This document shows positions 1-8,092 of a DNA stretch of 64,000 bases, one piece after another; the first letter of the stretch is position 1, and each line of letters begins with the position of its first letter. The stretch spans positions 47,506 to 111,505 of the forward strand of contig JAKAQP010000001.1 of the NCBI GenBank assembly GCA_021822485.1. Reading direction: 5' to 3'. Origin of the DNA: a bacterium (GTDB lineage: Bacteria > SZUA-79 > Acidulodesulfobacterales > Acidulodesulfobacteraceae). The notes beneath the pieces are model-generated. The model made no database searches. It was not told where the DNA came from and saw only the letters and a program-made list of their open reading frames with translations. The position numbers and the translations under genes were made by a program.

Positions 1-1107
1 ATGGGATACTGTTCCGGTATAGAAAATTATTCGAGGCATTTGACGGGAAGAAAAAAAGGGGAACCGCCGCCTACGCTTTTGGATTATTTTCCTGAAGATT
101 TTATAATAATGATAGACGAATCCCACGTCAGCGTTCCGCAAATCAAGGGGATGTATAACGGAGATATTTCAAGAAAATCTACTTTAGTAGAATACGGTTT
201 CAGGCTGCCGTGCGCTTTAGATAACCGCCCGCTTAATTTCGAGGAATTTTCGTCGCATATAAAAAATCTTATTTTTGTTTCTGCGACTCCCGCAGACTAC
301 GAACTTAGCGTAAGTTCGCAGGTAGTAGAGCAGATAATACGGCCTACGGGATTAATAGACCCTGAAGTTGAAGTAAGACCCGAAACAAATCAGGTGGACG
401 ACATTATAGGGGAAATAAAAAAAACGGTCGCAGGAGGCGGCAGGGCGCTCGTTACCACGCTTACCAAAAGGATGTCGGAAGACCTTTCTGAATTTCTTAT
501 AGACAGCGGCATAAAGGCAAAATATCTTCACTCCGATATAGATTCGCTCGAAAGATTTAAAATCATAAGAGAGTTAAGGCTTGGAGAATTCGATGTGCTT
601 GTCGGCATAAACCTGCTGAGGGAGGGGCTGGATATTCCAGAAGTCGAATTGATCGGAATTTTAGACGCCGATAAAGAAGGTTTTTTGCGTTCCAAAACGT
701 CATTGATTCAGACTATAGGCAGGGCGGCAAGAAATATTAAGGGAAAAGTAATACTTTACGGGAATAATATCACCGATTCTATGAAATTTGCAATTTCCGA
801 AACGGAGCGAAGAAGGAAAATTCAGGAAACATTTAATAAAGAAAACAATATTACGCCGACAACTGTTAAAAAAAATATTGCCGGACTGTTGACTACGATA
901 TTTGAGCAGGACTACATAGATTTATCCGGCGGTTTCGACGAAAATTCGCCCTTGATAATAGACCCTAAAGAAGCCGAAAAGCTTATTAAAAATTTAACAA
1001 AAAAAATGAAAAAAGCCGTAAAGGAGCTTAATTTTGAAGAAGCGGCCCGCATTAGGGATGAAATTAATAATATCAAAAAAAATATGCTTTTAATGGATAA
1101 AGTTTAA
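1..1107 (+). CDS. uvrB: UvrABC excinuclease subunit B, C-terminal part (5' truncated by window edge)
   Basis: UvrB is the DNA-damage verification helicase of nucleotide excision repair; it takes damaged DNA from UvrA and recruits UvrC. The 368 visible residues carry the DEAD-like DESH motif, the [10 protein letters not shown] helicase motif, the QTIGRAARN motif VI and, at the extreme C-terminus, the UVR motif ([15 protein letters not shown]) that contacts UvrC. The family is normally about 660-680 residues, so roughly the first 300, including Walker A and the beta-hairpin, lie outside the window. The ATG at base 1 is therefore not the real start. uvrC follows on the same strand about 100 bases on, so both partners of the incision step are adjacent. 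Confidence 0.95.
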   Translation: MGYCSGIENYSRHLTGRKKGEPPPTLLDYFPEDFIIMIDESHVSVPQIKGMYNGDISRKSTLVEYGFRLPCALDNRPLNFEEFSSHIKNLIFVSATPADYELSVSSQVVEQIIRPTGLIDPEVEVRPETNQVDDIIGEIKKTVAGGGRALVTTLTKRMSEDLSEFLIDSGIKAKYLHSDIDSLERFKIIRELRLGEFDVLVGINLLREGLDIPEVELIGILDADKEGFLRSKTSLIQTIGRAARNIKGKVILYGNNITDSMKFAISETERRRKIQETFNKENNITPTTVKKNIAGLLTTIFEQDYIDLSGGFDENSPLIIDPKEAEKLIKNLTKKMKKAVKELNFEEAARIRDEINNIKKNMLLMDKV

Positions 1108-1210
1108 GTTTGGCATTATCATTATCTCAAAATTGCCGTTAGAAAATTATTTTTTTCTAATTGTGATTCAAAAGGATATATTATGTATATATTATCTGTA
1201 TTTTTTCATT

Positions 1211-3343
1211 ATGAACGAAAATTTACTTGCTAAGATTAAGGGTATTTCTGTATCGCCCGGCGTTTATATTATGAAAAATGCTAATGGCGACGTTATTTAC
1301 GTAGGTAAAGCAAAAAATTTAAAAAAAAGGGTTTCTCAGTATTTTTCAGGCAAAAACGCAGGCGTAAAAACGGAGCATTTAGTTTCAAAAATAAACGATA
1401 TAGAAACTATAATCTCCGGCAACGAATTGGAAGCATTTTTACTCGAAAACACCCTTATTAAGCAATATAAGCCTAAATACAACATAAGCCTTAAAGACGA
1501 TAAATCATACCCTTATATAAAAATAGCGGATTCTAAAACCGGTTTCCCATATATAATCAAAACGAGAAGTTTTAAAAAAGGCGACGGACTTTATTTCGGC
1601 CCTTATTCAAACGCTTTTGCCGTAAACGAAACCATAAAAACAGTCAACAGAATTTTTAAAATGCGGACATGTACCGACAATAAATTTAATTCCTGCGCCG
1701 CCAAGAAAAAACCTTGCCTTTATTATCAAATTAAAAGATGCTCCGGTCCCTGTTGCGGTTTTGCCGATATTAACGCCTACAAAAAATCTGTAGAAGGTAT
1801 AATTCTGCTTTTAAACGGCAAAAACAGAGAGTTAATAAAATCCATGAAAAAGTCCATGGATAAGCACGTCGAAGAGTTAAATTTTGAAGCGGCCATAAAA
1901 TTGAGGGATAAGATTAACGCCATTATAAAGATAAACGAAAAACAGGCGGTTGTGTTTAAAGAGGAAAAGGATATCGATGCAGTCGGGTATTATTCGCAAA
2001 ATGATAAATTGGATATAACCGTAGTAATTATAAGGAACGGCAGGGTCACCGGTACTAAAAATTTCTTTTTTAAAAATATCTATCTTAAAGACGACGAAAT
2101 GATTTCTGCTTTTTTAGACAGATATTATGCTAAAAATTTTGAAATTAACGCAGATATTCCCGATGAAATACTTGTTCCGATAAAAATAGGCGGAGAAAAT
2201 AAAAAAAGCCTTTTCGAATATGTTAAAAAATATTCAGGAAAGAAAGTTAAAATAATCGATCCCGATAGTTTAAAAAGAAATAAAAATAAGTATGATACCC
2301 TGATACAAATGGCTTTTGAAAATGCAAAAAAGAATTTTTTTGAGAAAGCAGGCGGAGATTTTGATTTAAACGATACAAATGAATTAATTAAAGAAAATGA
2401 GCATAACGGTAACGCTAATTTTAATGCTAATACTGATACTAATGCTGACGATAATATCAAAGCTATCGTCGGTGTTTATGCTAATGACGGTAGTAATGCT
2501 AATGTTAATATAAATGCTAATTGCGGCACGAATAACTACGCCGTAAATTCAAATAAATTAAAAATTTTAAAAGAAATTTTGCATTTAAGTAAAATTCCTA
2601 AAATTATAGAATGTTTCGATATTTCTAATATTTCCGGAACTTACGCCGTTGCATCCAAATCCGTTTTACGCAACGGAGTCAAAGATACTTCTTTATACCG
2701 GCGTTACAGGATTAAAACCAAAAATACTCCAGACGATTATGCTATGATGTATGAGGCTTTAAGCAGGCGTTTTAAGGGCGCAGCTTCGGGCAAAGACCCT
2801 CTTCCCGACGTTATTATGGTCGATGGAGGTAAGGGGCAACTTAACGTTCTTGTTAAAACAGCCGAAGAATTTATGAAAGTGGAAAAAATAAACGAAGCAT
2901 TCGACAAAGAAAATATCCCAGCGCTTATAGCGATAGCAAAGGCCAAAGATGTTTTTAAAAGAAACAGCGTGCGCAGAATAGGGCATGGCGGCGATAAAAA
3001 TACTGATCCTTATAAAAAAACAGAACTGGATAAACTTTACGTTTCGGGCAGGAAAAACGAAGTTAATTTTGGCAAAAACAAAGAGCCGATTTTAATGCTT
3101 ATGAGTTTAAGAGACGAGGCGCACAGGTTTGCCGTCTCTTATTTTTCTAAAATTAAGACGAAGTCTCTGATTACTTCAGATTTGCTAAATATAGACGGGG
3201 TAGGAAAAAGAATTTACGGCAATTTAATAAAAGAGTTTGAAAGCGTAGAAAATATAAAAAAATCTTCTATAGAAGAATTGACTGCGGTTGAAGGCGTAAA
3301 TAAAGCGACGGCAAAAAATATTTACGATTATTTTCATTCTTAA
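1211..3343 (+). CDS. uvrC: UvrABC excinuclease subunit C
   Basis: UvrC makes both incisions in nucleotide excision repair. The product has an N-terminal GIY-YIG nuclease domain (GVYIM...VIYVGKAKNLKKR, residues about 14-40), a UVR motif (VEELNFEAAIKLRD) near residue 220 that binds UvrB, an RNase-H-like endonuclease domain from about residue 460 (ECFDISNISG) and a C-terminal helix-hairpin-helix pair (LLNIDGVGKRIYGNL). The ATG at 1211 was chosen because the family N-terminus (LLAKIKGISVSPGVY) follows at once; an in-frame extension back to 1133 encodes an unconserved hydrophobic stretch. At 710 residues it is about 100 longer than usual. Much of the excess is an Asn/Ala/Asp-rich insertion at residues 395-445, between the UVR and RNase H domains. 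Confidence 0.95.
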   Translation: MNENLLAKIKGISVSPGVYIMKNANGDVIYVGKAKNLKKRVSQYFSGKNAGVKTEHLVSKINDIETIISGNELEAFLLENTLIKQYKPKYNISLKDDKSYPYIKIADSKTGFPYIIKTRSFKKGDGLYFGPYSNAFAVNETIKTVNRIFKMRTCTDNKFNSCAAKKKPCLYYQIKRCSGPCCGFADINAYKKSVEGIILLLNGKNRELIKSMKKSMDKHVEELNFEAAIKLRDKINAIIKINEKQAVVFKEEKDIDAVGYYSQNDKLDITVVIIRNGRVTGTKNFFFKNIYLKDDEMISAFLDRYYAKNFEINADIPDEILVPIKIGGENKKSLFEYVKKYSGKKVKIIDPDSLKRNKNKYDTLIQMAFENAKKNFFEKAGGDFDLNDTNELIKENEHNGNANFNANTDTNADDNIKAIVGVYANDGSNANVNINANCGTNNYAVNSNKLKILKEILHLSKIPKIIECFDISNISGTYAVASKSVLRNGVKDTSLYRRYRIKTKNTPDDYAMMYEALSRRFKGAASGKDPLPDVIMVDGGKGQLNVLVKTAEEFMKVEKINEAFDKENIPALIAIAKAKDVFKRNSVRRIGHGGDKNTDPYKKTELDKLYVSGRKNEVNFGKNKEPILMLMSLRDEAHRFAVSYFSKIKTKSLITSDLLNIDGVGKRIYGNLIKEFESVENIKKSSIEELTAVEGVNKATAKNIYDYFHS
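2400..2545 (+). repeat. Low-complexity Asn-rich coding repeat inside uvrC
   Basis: This stretch repeats the unit AATGCTAAT and close variants (GCTAATTTT, ACTAATGCT, GGTAGTAATGCTAAT) without breaking the reading frame. It encodes a hydrophilic linker of N, A, D, T and G. It lies between the UVR motif and the RNase-H-like domain, where an extended linker can be tolerated. Slippage expansion of a short triplet-compatible repeat is the simplest origin (inference). Confidence 0.75.
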
Positions 3344-3382
3344 ATTATATATATAAAATTATATATGCCGGTCAATTCAAAT

Positions 3383-4576
3383 TCAAATGTTTATTTTTTT
3401 TAACTGTCGTATAAAATAGTCGTTTTCCGATTTTTTTCTTACGGCTATCCTGAAATACTTGTCGTTTAAACATCTGTAGCCGCCGCAATTCTTTATTAAA
3501 ATACCGCATTCAAGAAAATAATTCTTCAGGTCTTCTGAATTTAATCTTTCATCGATTATTTTAATTAAAAAAAAGTTTGCCGAACCCGGTATTATTCTTA
3601 AAAACGGTATTTTTTTTAATTTATTTTCAAAATCTTTTCTTAATTTTTCAATTAACATTCTGGAGCGTAAAATATAATCGTTGTCAAATATTGACGAATA
3701 AGCTATCTGCTCGGATATAGACGTTATTTTCCAAGGAATGGATGTTTCCGAAAGAAGTTGCGTCAAAAACGGGTTTGCGAATGCGTAACCTATCCTTAGT
3801 CCCGGCATCGCAAAAAACTTAGTCATAGACCTTATTATTATTAAGTTTTCGAATTTATTTCTGCCGCTTGTTTCTTTATAATCCAAACTCGTTCCGGCAA
3901 TCAGATGTTTTGACGAAAAATCTTCACAAAAATCCATAAAAGATTCGTCTAATATTAAAAAAGCTTTTTTTTCTTTCAGTTTTTTCAGTATTTGTACTAT
4001 GGTTCGAAGCGGAGTTATATTTCCTGCGGGATTTGAAGGACTTGCTATAAATACCGCATCGTTTTCGCCGATGTTCTCGTTTATGCAGTTAATTAGCTTA
4101 GATAAACTTTTTTCTTTCAACTCAAAATTTTCCGATAAATACGTATTGATATGAAAAATTTTAGATTTTGGAATTTTTGAAAGAGCGGCTCTTTCATATT
4201 CGTAAAATGAAGGCTCTACTATGATTACGTTTTTAGAATTTAACTTGGCGGTAATATTAAATATAAGTTCGGAAGCTCCTGCGCCCTCGCAAATAAACTG
4301 TTTTTCTATGCCGTGATAGAACGATAAGGCATTGACGAAAAGTTCGGGATAGATTGTCGGATAATTTTCCGTAAAAAATTTTAATTTTTTAAAATCTTTT
4401 AAAATTTCGGATGCTTTTTGACTCAATCCGAGGGGGTTTATATTGGCAGAAAAGTCGATTATGCCGCATTCGTATCCGTAATCGATAATATTTCCGCCGT
4501 GGATTTCGTCGCATAACGGATTAACGCTAAAATTTTCATTTATTGAAATGAAAGTTTCGGAGTTTTTTTTTGACAC
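3383..4576 (-). CDS. Threonine-phosphate decarboxylase-like (CobD/HisC family) PLP enzyme
   Basis: Fold-type I PLP aminotransferase of the HisC/CobD group. The opening HGG followed by DFSANINPLG is the CobD-type signature; CobD decarboxylates L-threonine phosphate to the aminopropanol arm of cobalamin. Further family features are NYPTIYP, the substrate-loop SPSNPAGN, the LDESFMDF aspartate and SMTKFFAMPGLRIGY near residue 254, whose lysine forms the PLP Schiff base. Length 397, slightly above HisC. The gene is convergent with uvrC (39-base gap), and a phospholipase-C-like gene on the same strand lies 52 bases upstream. No other cobalamin genes are visible, so histidinol-phosphate aminotransferase activity cannot be excluded. 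Confidence 0.8.
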   Translation of the reverse strand: MSKKNSETFISINENFSVNPLCDEIHGGNIIDYGYECGIIDFSANINPLGLSQKASEILKDFKKLKFFTENYPTIYPELFVNALSFYHGIEKQFICEGAGASELIFNITAKLNSKNVIIVEPSFYEYERAALSKIPKSKIFHINTYLSENFELKEKSLSKLINCINENIGENDAVFIASPSNPAGNITPLRTIVQILKKLKEKKAFLILDESFMDFCEDFSSKHLIAGTSLDYKETSGRNKFENLIIIRSMTKFFAMPGLRIGYAFANPFLTQLLSETSIPWKITSISEQIAYSSIFDNDYILRSRMLIEKLRKDFENKLKKIPFLRIIPGSANFFLIKIIDERLNSEDLKNYFLECGILIKNCGGYRCLNDKYFRIAVRKKSENDYFIRQLKKINI

Positions 4577-4628
4577 TGTCGTTTATATATTTTTATACTT
4601 ATTATTTGCTTGTAGATATATTGCTTAT

Positions 4629-5330
4629 TTAATGCTTTTGCAGTTTCGCGGCTTTATTTGCGAAAAGTTCTATAAAACCTGCCGAAGTTTTTACTGCTTC
4701 GGGTAAAATTCGGCTCATTGCGTTAAAATATTCCAATTTAGTCTTTGCATAGAGCAACTCAGGCAAATAAAGAGAAGAATTGTGAGCGTTATAATCCACC
4801 CATCCGAAAGGATGTGCGTCTTTGTAATGCCCATTGAGAGGTTTAAACTTATATATACCTTTTTCTAATTTTAAATCTGTTTCCAAATAATTTGCCGACA
4901 TCCATCTTTCGAAAAGAACATGTTTTTTTAATGCAAGATTTGTAGTATGAAAAGGAATGCATAAATCCTGCACAAGATGAACGGCGCCTCCGAGATTTAT
5001 AAACGATTTTTTAAATCTGCCTTTCTCCCAATCTTTCAGGGCTATATTAAAAAGCTGAACGCATTTTGTTCCGGCGTCGGAAAAGCCGCTGATATATCCT
5101 GCATGCGAATGCGGATAAAGGTAATGCCCTCCGAACCAATGAACTCGAAGTTTTTTTATAGCAAGCCTGTCGATTATGTATGAGCCGTGATGCATTAGCC
5201 TGATTCTTTCTTCCGGTTTAATACCGCAAATGTTTTTATCGAGAAGGGAATTGATAACGTTTAATTTAGAATCGTTATAAAGAAGCTCAAACGTCTTATC
5301 TATACAATAGTTATGTAATTTTGGCTGCAT
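4629..5330 (-). CDS. Zinc-dependent phospholipase C-like protein
   Basis: A 233-residue protein of the zinc-dependent phospholipase C / S1-P1 nuclease superfamily. Supporting features are spaced His and Asp ligands: MHHG, HSHAGY, the central helix GGAVHLVQDLCIPFH giving H...D...H, then HVLFERWM with His and Glu. The family uses three zinc ions to cleave phosphodiesters, either phospholipids or nucleic acid. The usual N-terminal tryptophan of the mature secreted enzyme is not evident and no signal peptide is seen, so it may be cytoplasmic. The ATG at 5330 is the only good start. The next gene upstream is divergent, so it probably has its own promoter. Confidence 0.7.
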   Translation of the reverse strand: MQPKLHNYCIDKTFELLYNDSKLNVINSLLDKNICGIKPEERIRLMHHGSYIIDRLAIKKLRVHWFGGHYLYPHSHAGYISGFSDAGTKCVQLFNIALKDWEKGRFKKSFINLGGAVHLVQDLCIPFHTTNLALKKHVLFERWMSANYLETDLKLEKGIYKFKPLNGHYKDAHPFGWVDYNAHNSSLYLPELLYAKTKLEYFNAMSRILPEAVKTSAGFIELFANKAAKLQKH

Positions 5331-5383
5331 ATTATATTTATATCATATTTTTAAAAAAAATCAATAAATATTTGCATAAATAT

Positions 5384-5413
5384 TTGCAAAATAAGTATTA
5401 AAAATTGTATAAT
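5384..5413 (+). promoter_or_regulatory. Sigma-70-type promoter upstream of the selenoprotein gene
   Basis: TTGCAA (5384-5389) and a perfect TATAAT (5408-5413) are separated by 18 bases. The -10 lies about 45 bases before the ATG at 5459, which has a GGAG ribosome-binding site just upstream. Confidence 0.55.
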
Positions 5414-5458
5414 GTTAACTATAGCCTAAAATTTAGTAAATAAAAAAAAGGAGAAAAA

Positions 5459-6112
5459 ATGCCCCTATTAAGCGAACAGGACGCCGAGTTCCTGAAAAAA
5501 GATTTTAACGAAAAATTAAAAAATAACGTTAAGTTAATTTTTTTTAAAGCCGAAGATGCCTGCCTTTATTGCAAGGAAGTCAAAGATATACTTACCGAGG
5601 TTGCAGGGTTGAGCGATAAAATAACTTTGGATGAATACGACTTCGATAAAGATACCGATAAAGTTAAATTTTATGGTATAAAAAGAACTCCCGCTATAGT
5701 TATAGAAGGCGATAAAGATTACGGAGTAAGATTTTACGGCATGCCGGCAGGCCATGAATTTATGACTTTAGTTAACGGAATAATTAACGTCTCTACCAAG
5801 GATACCGGCTTGTCGGAAAAAACTATTGAAAAATTAAAAGAAATAACAAAACCTTATAACATTCAGGTATTTGTAACCCCTACCTGACCTCATTGTCCGC
5901 CGGCGGCGGTTCTTGCGCACAGTTTTGCTATAACTAACGAAAATATTACGTCAGACGTGATAGAAATTCAAGAATTTCCAAATCTTTCGGATAAATATGA
6001 GGTTTTCAGCGTGCCTAAAACGATTATGAATGAATCCGCTGAAGTTGTGGGTGCGGTTCCAGAAGCGGCTTTTCTCGGTAAAGTCATGGAAGGGTATGCT
6101 AATCGGCAATAA
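5459..6112 (+). CDS. Protein disulfide oxidoreductase (two-thioredoxin-fold PDO/glutaredoxin-like), probable selenoprotein with in-frame UGA
   Basis: The frame from ATG 5459 reaches a TGA at 5885-5887. Reading through it continues without interruption for 74 more codons to TAA at 6110-6112, giving 217 residues. The protein has two thioredoxin folds: an N-terminal site CLYC (residues 35-38) and a C-terminal site around the TGA reading VTPT-U-PHCPPAA, followed by the cis-Pro motif VPK. Archaeal and thermophile PDO proteins have the same layout with VTPTCPYC there, so the TGA replaces the first cysteine of CxxC exactly, the classic place for selenocysteine. A GC-rich self-complementary stretch begins 10 bases after the TGA and could serve as a bacterial SECIS. 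Role: cytoplasmic disulfide exchange. A sequencing error (TGT or TGC to TGA) is the main alternative. Own promoter and terminator. Confidence 0.85.
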
Positions 6113-6156
6113 AATTAAGATATAATTTATAGAATTAAATCTTATTGATGCATATA

Positions 6157-6200
6157 AAAATGGAGGTCGTAATGCATATTTTGTTTACGCCCTCCATTTT
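6157..6200. terminator. Bidirectional Rho-independent terminator
   Basis: A 17-bp stem with one mismatch (arms AAAATGGAGG... and ...CCTCCATTTT) around an 11-base loop, with A-rich sequence on one side and T-rich on the other. It lies between the selenoprotein gene and the convergent universal stress gene and can serve both. Confidence 0.8.
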
Positions 6201-6258
6201 ATTTATTTATTGTAGGATATTTAAAAATTTGTAAATATTTTCCGTAATTATTTTAACT

Positions 6259-6705
6259 TCAGCATTTTTCTCCGGTGCAATGGTATAAAAGTACCGGAAT
6301 TTGCGACTGCCTTACTATACTTTCAGCCATAGAACCCAGAACCAATCTCGTCAGCCCCTTTTTCCCGTGCGTTCCCATAACTATGAGGTCGAATCCCCCT
6401 TCTTTAATTTCGTTTAAAACTACGTTGACTGGTTCGCCGCGTGTCAAAACTGTATTAACTTTTATGCCGTTTTTTTCGGCTTCTTCTTTAAGCCTGCTTA
6501 ATACGGGCTTTTCTTCTGCAAGTAATAGGTCGATATCGTTTATGCCGCCTCCCGACAGATCTGCTATATTTTGCAGTGTTTGAATATCTAAAACGTGAAT
6601 AAACGTTAATTCCGCTTTAACTTCGGAAGCAAATTTAATTGCGTTATTTGCGGCACTCATTGACGTGTCGCTGAAATCGACGGGGCATAAAATTTTTTTA
6701 AACAT
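6259..6705 (-). CDS. Universal stress protein (UspA family)
   Basis: A 148-residue single-domain Usp. It starts with the characteristic KILCPVDFSD strand and ends with the ATP-binding signature GTHGKKGLTRLVLGSMAESI (G-x2-G-x9-GS), placing it in the nucleotide-binding branch. It is cytoplasmic, and its family responds to starvation, redox or respiratory stress. It is one of four Usp genes in the first 22 kb of this window (others at 14487 and 21033, the latter with two domains). A GGAG-type ribosome-binding site precedes the ATG, and the gene ends just beyond the shared terminator. Confidence 0.93.
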   Translation of the reverse strand: MFKKILCPVDFSDTSMSAANNAIKFASEVKAELTFIHVLDIQTLQNIADLSGGGINDIDLLLAEEKPVLSRLKEEAEKNGIKVNTVLTRGEPVNVVLNEIKEGGFDLIVMGTHGKKGLTRLVLGSMAESIVRQSQIPVLLYHCTGEKC

Positions 6706-6835
6706 TTAATCTCTCCTTTTTATTTAAAATTTGACTTATTTTATATCTTAATATTTATATATCTAATTCAAATATAAAGTCAAGAAAAATATTGACAACA
6801 GAAAAATATTGAAAAATATTGAAAAAATATAAAAA

Positions 6836-6865
6836 TTGATTTTTATCGTAAATAATGTATATAAT
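6836..6865 (+). promoter_or_regulatory. Sigma-70-type promoter upstream of the secreted basic protein gene
   Basis: TTGATT (6836-6841), an 18-base spacer and TATAAT (6860-6865). Just upstream the motif GAAAAATATTGA is repeated three times (about 6783-6821), which could be an operator or simply AT-rich drift. Confidence 0.5.
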
Positions 6866-6911
6866 AATTATACAAATATATAAAAATAAAATATTAAATT
6901 GAGGAGTTAAT

Positions 6912-7481
6912 ATGTATAAATACCGGGCGGAAAGATCCATAAAATATTTTTTTATGTTTTTTGCAGCTGCCGTATCCGTCTTTTTAATTTCGGCGGCATT
7001 TTATATTATGCCGTCCACGTGGTGTTCGGCATTTTCGGCTTCGGTATTAAAAGGAGGGCGTTTATTTGCGGTTAAGAAAAGCAAAAAAAATAGATATTAC
7101 ACTGAAGGAAAGATGTATATAAAGCTCAAAATATCTAAAAATTTAAAAGCATATATAAACAAAAAAAATCAAAAGATTTATTATTTTTATAAAAAAAAAT
7201 ATTATTACTGGGCTAATGGTATATGGTTTGAAGCAAGAAAAATTAACGGTATGTATGCTATCACTCCTCAAAAAGAGATACCGCTTCCCCTTAAGCACGG
7301 TCCGCTTTTGAGAGTTAAAAGAAAAAAGATTCCGGCAGGATTTGCCGCTTTAAAAGTGCCGCCAAGACCGGTTAAGAAAGGGCCGCCTAACGCCGCTACG
7401 GAACACTTATATAATCTTCCTCTTACCCTTCACGGACTTGTAATTTATCAAAAAAGCCTTAATTTTAACAAAATAAAATAG
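6912..7481 (+). CDS. Secreted or membrane-anchored basic protein of unknown function
   Basis: Not recognised. The 189-residue product has an N-terminal hydrophobic segment (about residues 12-36) preceded by Lys/Arg, so it is either a signal peptide or an anchor. The rest is strongly basic and rich in Tyr, Lys and Trp (KIYYFYKKKYYYWANGIWF), followed by a Pro-rich, Lys-rich region (VPPRPVKKGPP). The Tyr/Trp-rich block resembles short repeats in exported proteins that bind the cell envelope, but no family can be named. A clear GAGGAG ribosome-binding site and a good promoter support expression. def follows 44 bases downstream. Confidence 0.6.
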   Translation: MYKYRAERSIKYFFMFFAAAVSVFLISAAFYIMPSTWCSAFSASVLKGGRLFAVKKSKKNRYYTEGKMYIKLKISKNLKAYINKKNQKIYYFYKKKYYYWANGIWFEARKINGMYAITPQKEIPLPLKHGPLLRVKRKKIPAGFAALKVPPRPVKKGPPNAATEHLYNLPLTLHGLVIYQKSLNFNKIK

Positions 7482-7525
7482 GCGGTAAAAATATATATAA
7501 AGGAGGTTATGCGGTAATTTCGGCA

Positions 7526-8092
7526 ATGGAATTTTTAAATATCTTAAAATATCCCGACCCAAAATTGAGGGTTAAAGCAAGTCCTATTGAAATCTGCGAT
7601 ATTAAAAACAATATTCCTTTGATTAAGAGTTTGGTTTACACTATGTATAAAGCGGACGGCATCGGGCTTGCGGCTACGCAGACGGGTATAAATAAAAGGA
7701 TAATAATTTTAGACATCGCAAGAAAAAAAGATAAAGAAATATCTTTTGCGTTCGACGAAGATAATATTCTTACGGCGAATAAAGATTTAATAATAGCCGT
7801 AAATCCTGAAATAATATTTAAGGAAGGCAAAACGACCTATGAAGAAGGCTGCCTCTCCATACCTAATTTTAATGCAGATGTAGATAGATTTTTTGAAATA
7901 AAAGTCAGGGCATACGATATTTTCGGAAATGAGTTTGTAATGGATGCAAAAGACTTGCTTTCTATAGCTTTTCAGCATGAGATAGACCATCTCGATGGAA
8001 TTTTATTTATAGATAAAGTTTCTCCGCTAAAACGCTCCTTATATAACGCTTCGCTTAAGAAAAAAAAGAAATTAGAGCATGCTGCCTCTTAA
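7526..8092 (+). CDS. def: Peptide deformylase
   Basis: Removes the formyl group from the N-terminal methionine of nascent proteins. All three family motifs are present: GIGLAATQ, EEGCLS (metal-binding Cys) and QHEIDH (HExxH with two His ligands and the catalytic Glu). Length 188 is slightly above the usual 165-180. The ATG at 7526 gives the normal N-terminus (FLNILKYPDPKLR), but the strong AGGAGG (7501-7506) is about 19 bases away, longer than ideal. An in-frame ATT at 7517 would be better spaced, and an out-of-frame ATG at 7509 opens only a two-codon frame. fmt overlaps its 3' end by 14 bases, which couples removal of the formyl group to its addition. Confidence 0.97.
   Translation: MEFLNILKYPDPKLRVKASPIEICDIKNNIPLIKSLVYTMYKADGIGLAATQTGINKRIIILDIARKKDKEISFAFDEDNILTANKDLIIAVNPEIIFKEGKTTYEEGCLSIPNFNADVDRFFEIKVRAYDIFGNEFVMDAKDLLSIAFQHEIDHLDGILFIDKVSPLKRSLYNASLKKKKKLEHAAS

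Noticed and set aside
1133..1210. In-frame N-terminal extension of uvrC
   Set aside because: Hydrophobic and unconserved; the family begins at ATG 1211.
5459..5887. A complete 142-residue thioredoxin ending at TGA 5885
   Set aside because: Conserved PDO sequence continues in frame beyond the TGA up to 6112.
6783..6821. Three GAAAAATATTGA repeats as a CRISPR-like or iteron array
   Set aside because: Too short and AT-rich, with no spacers and no replication gene nearby; at most an operator.
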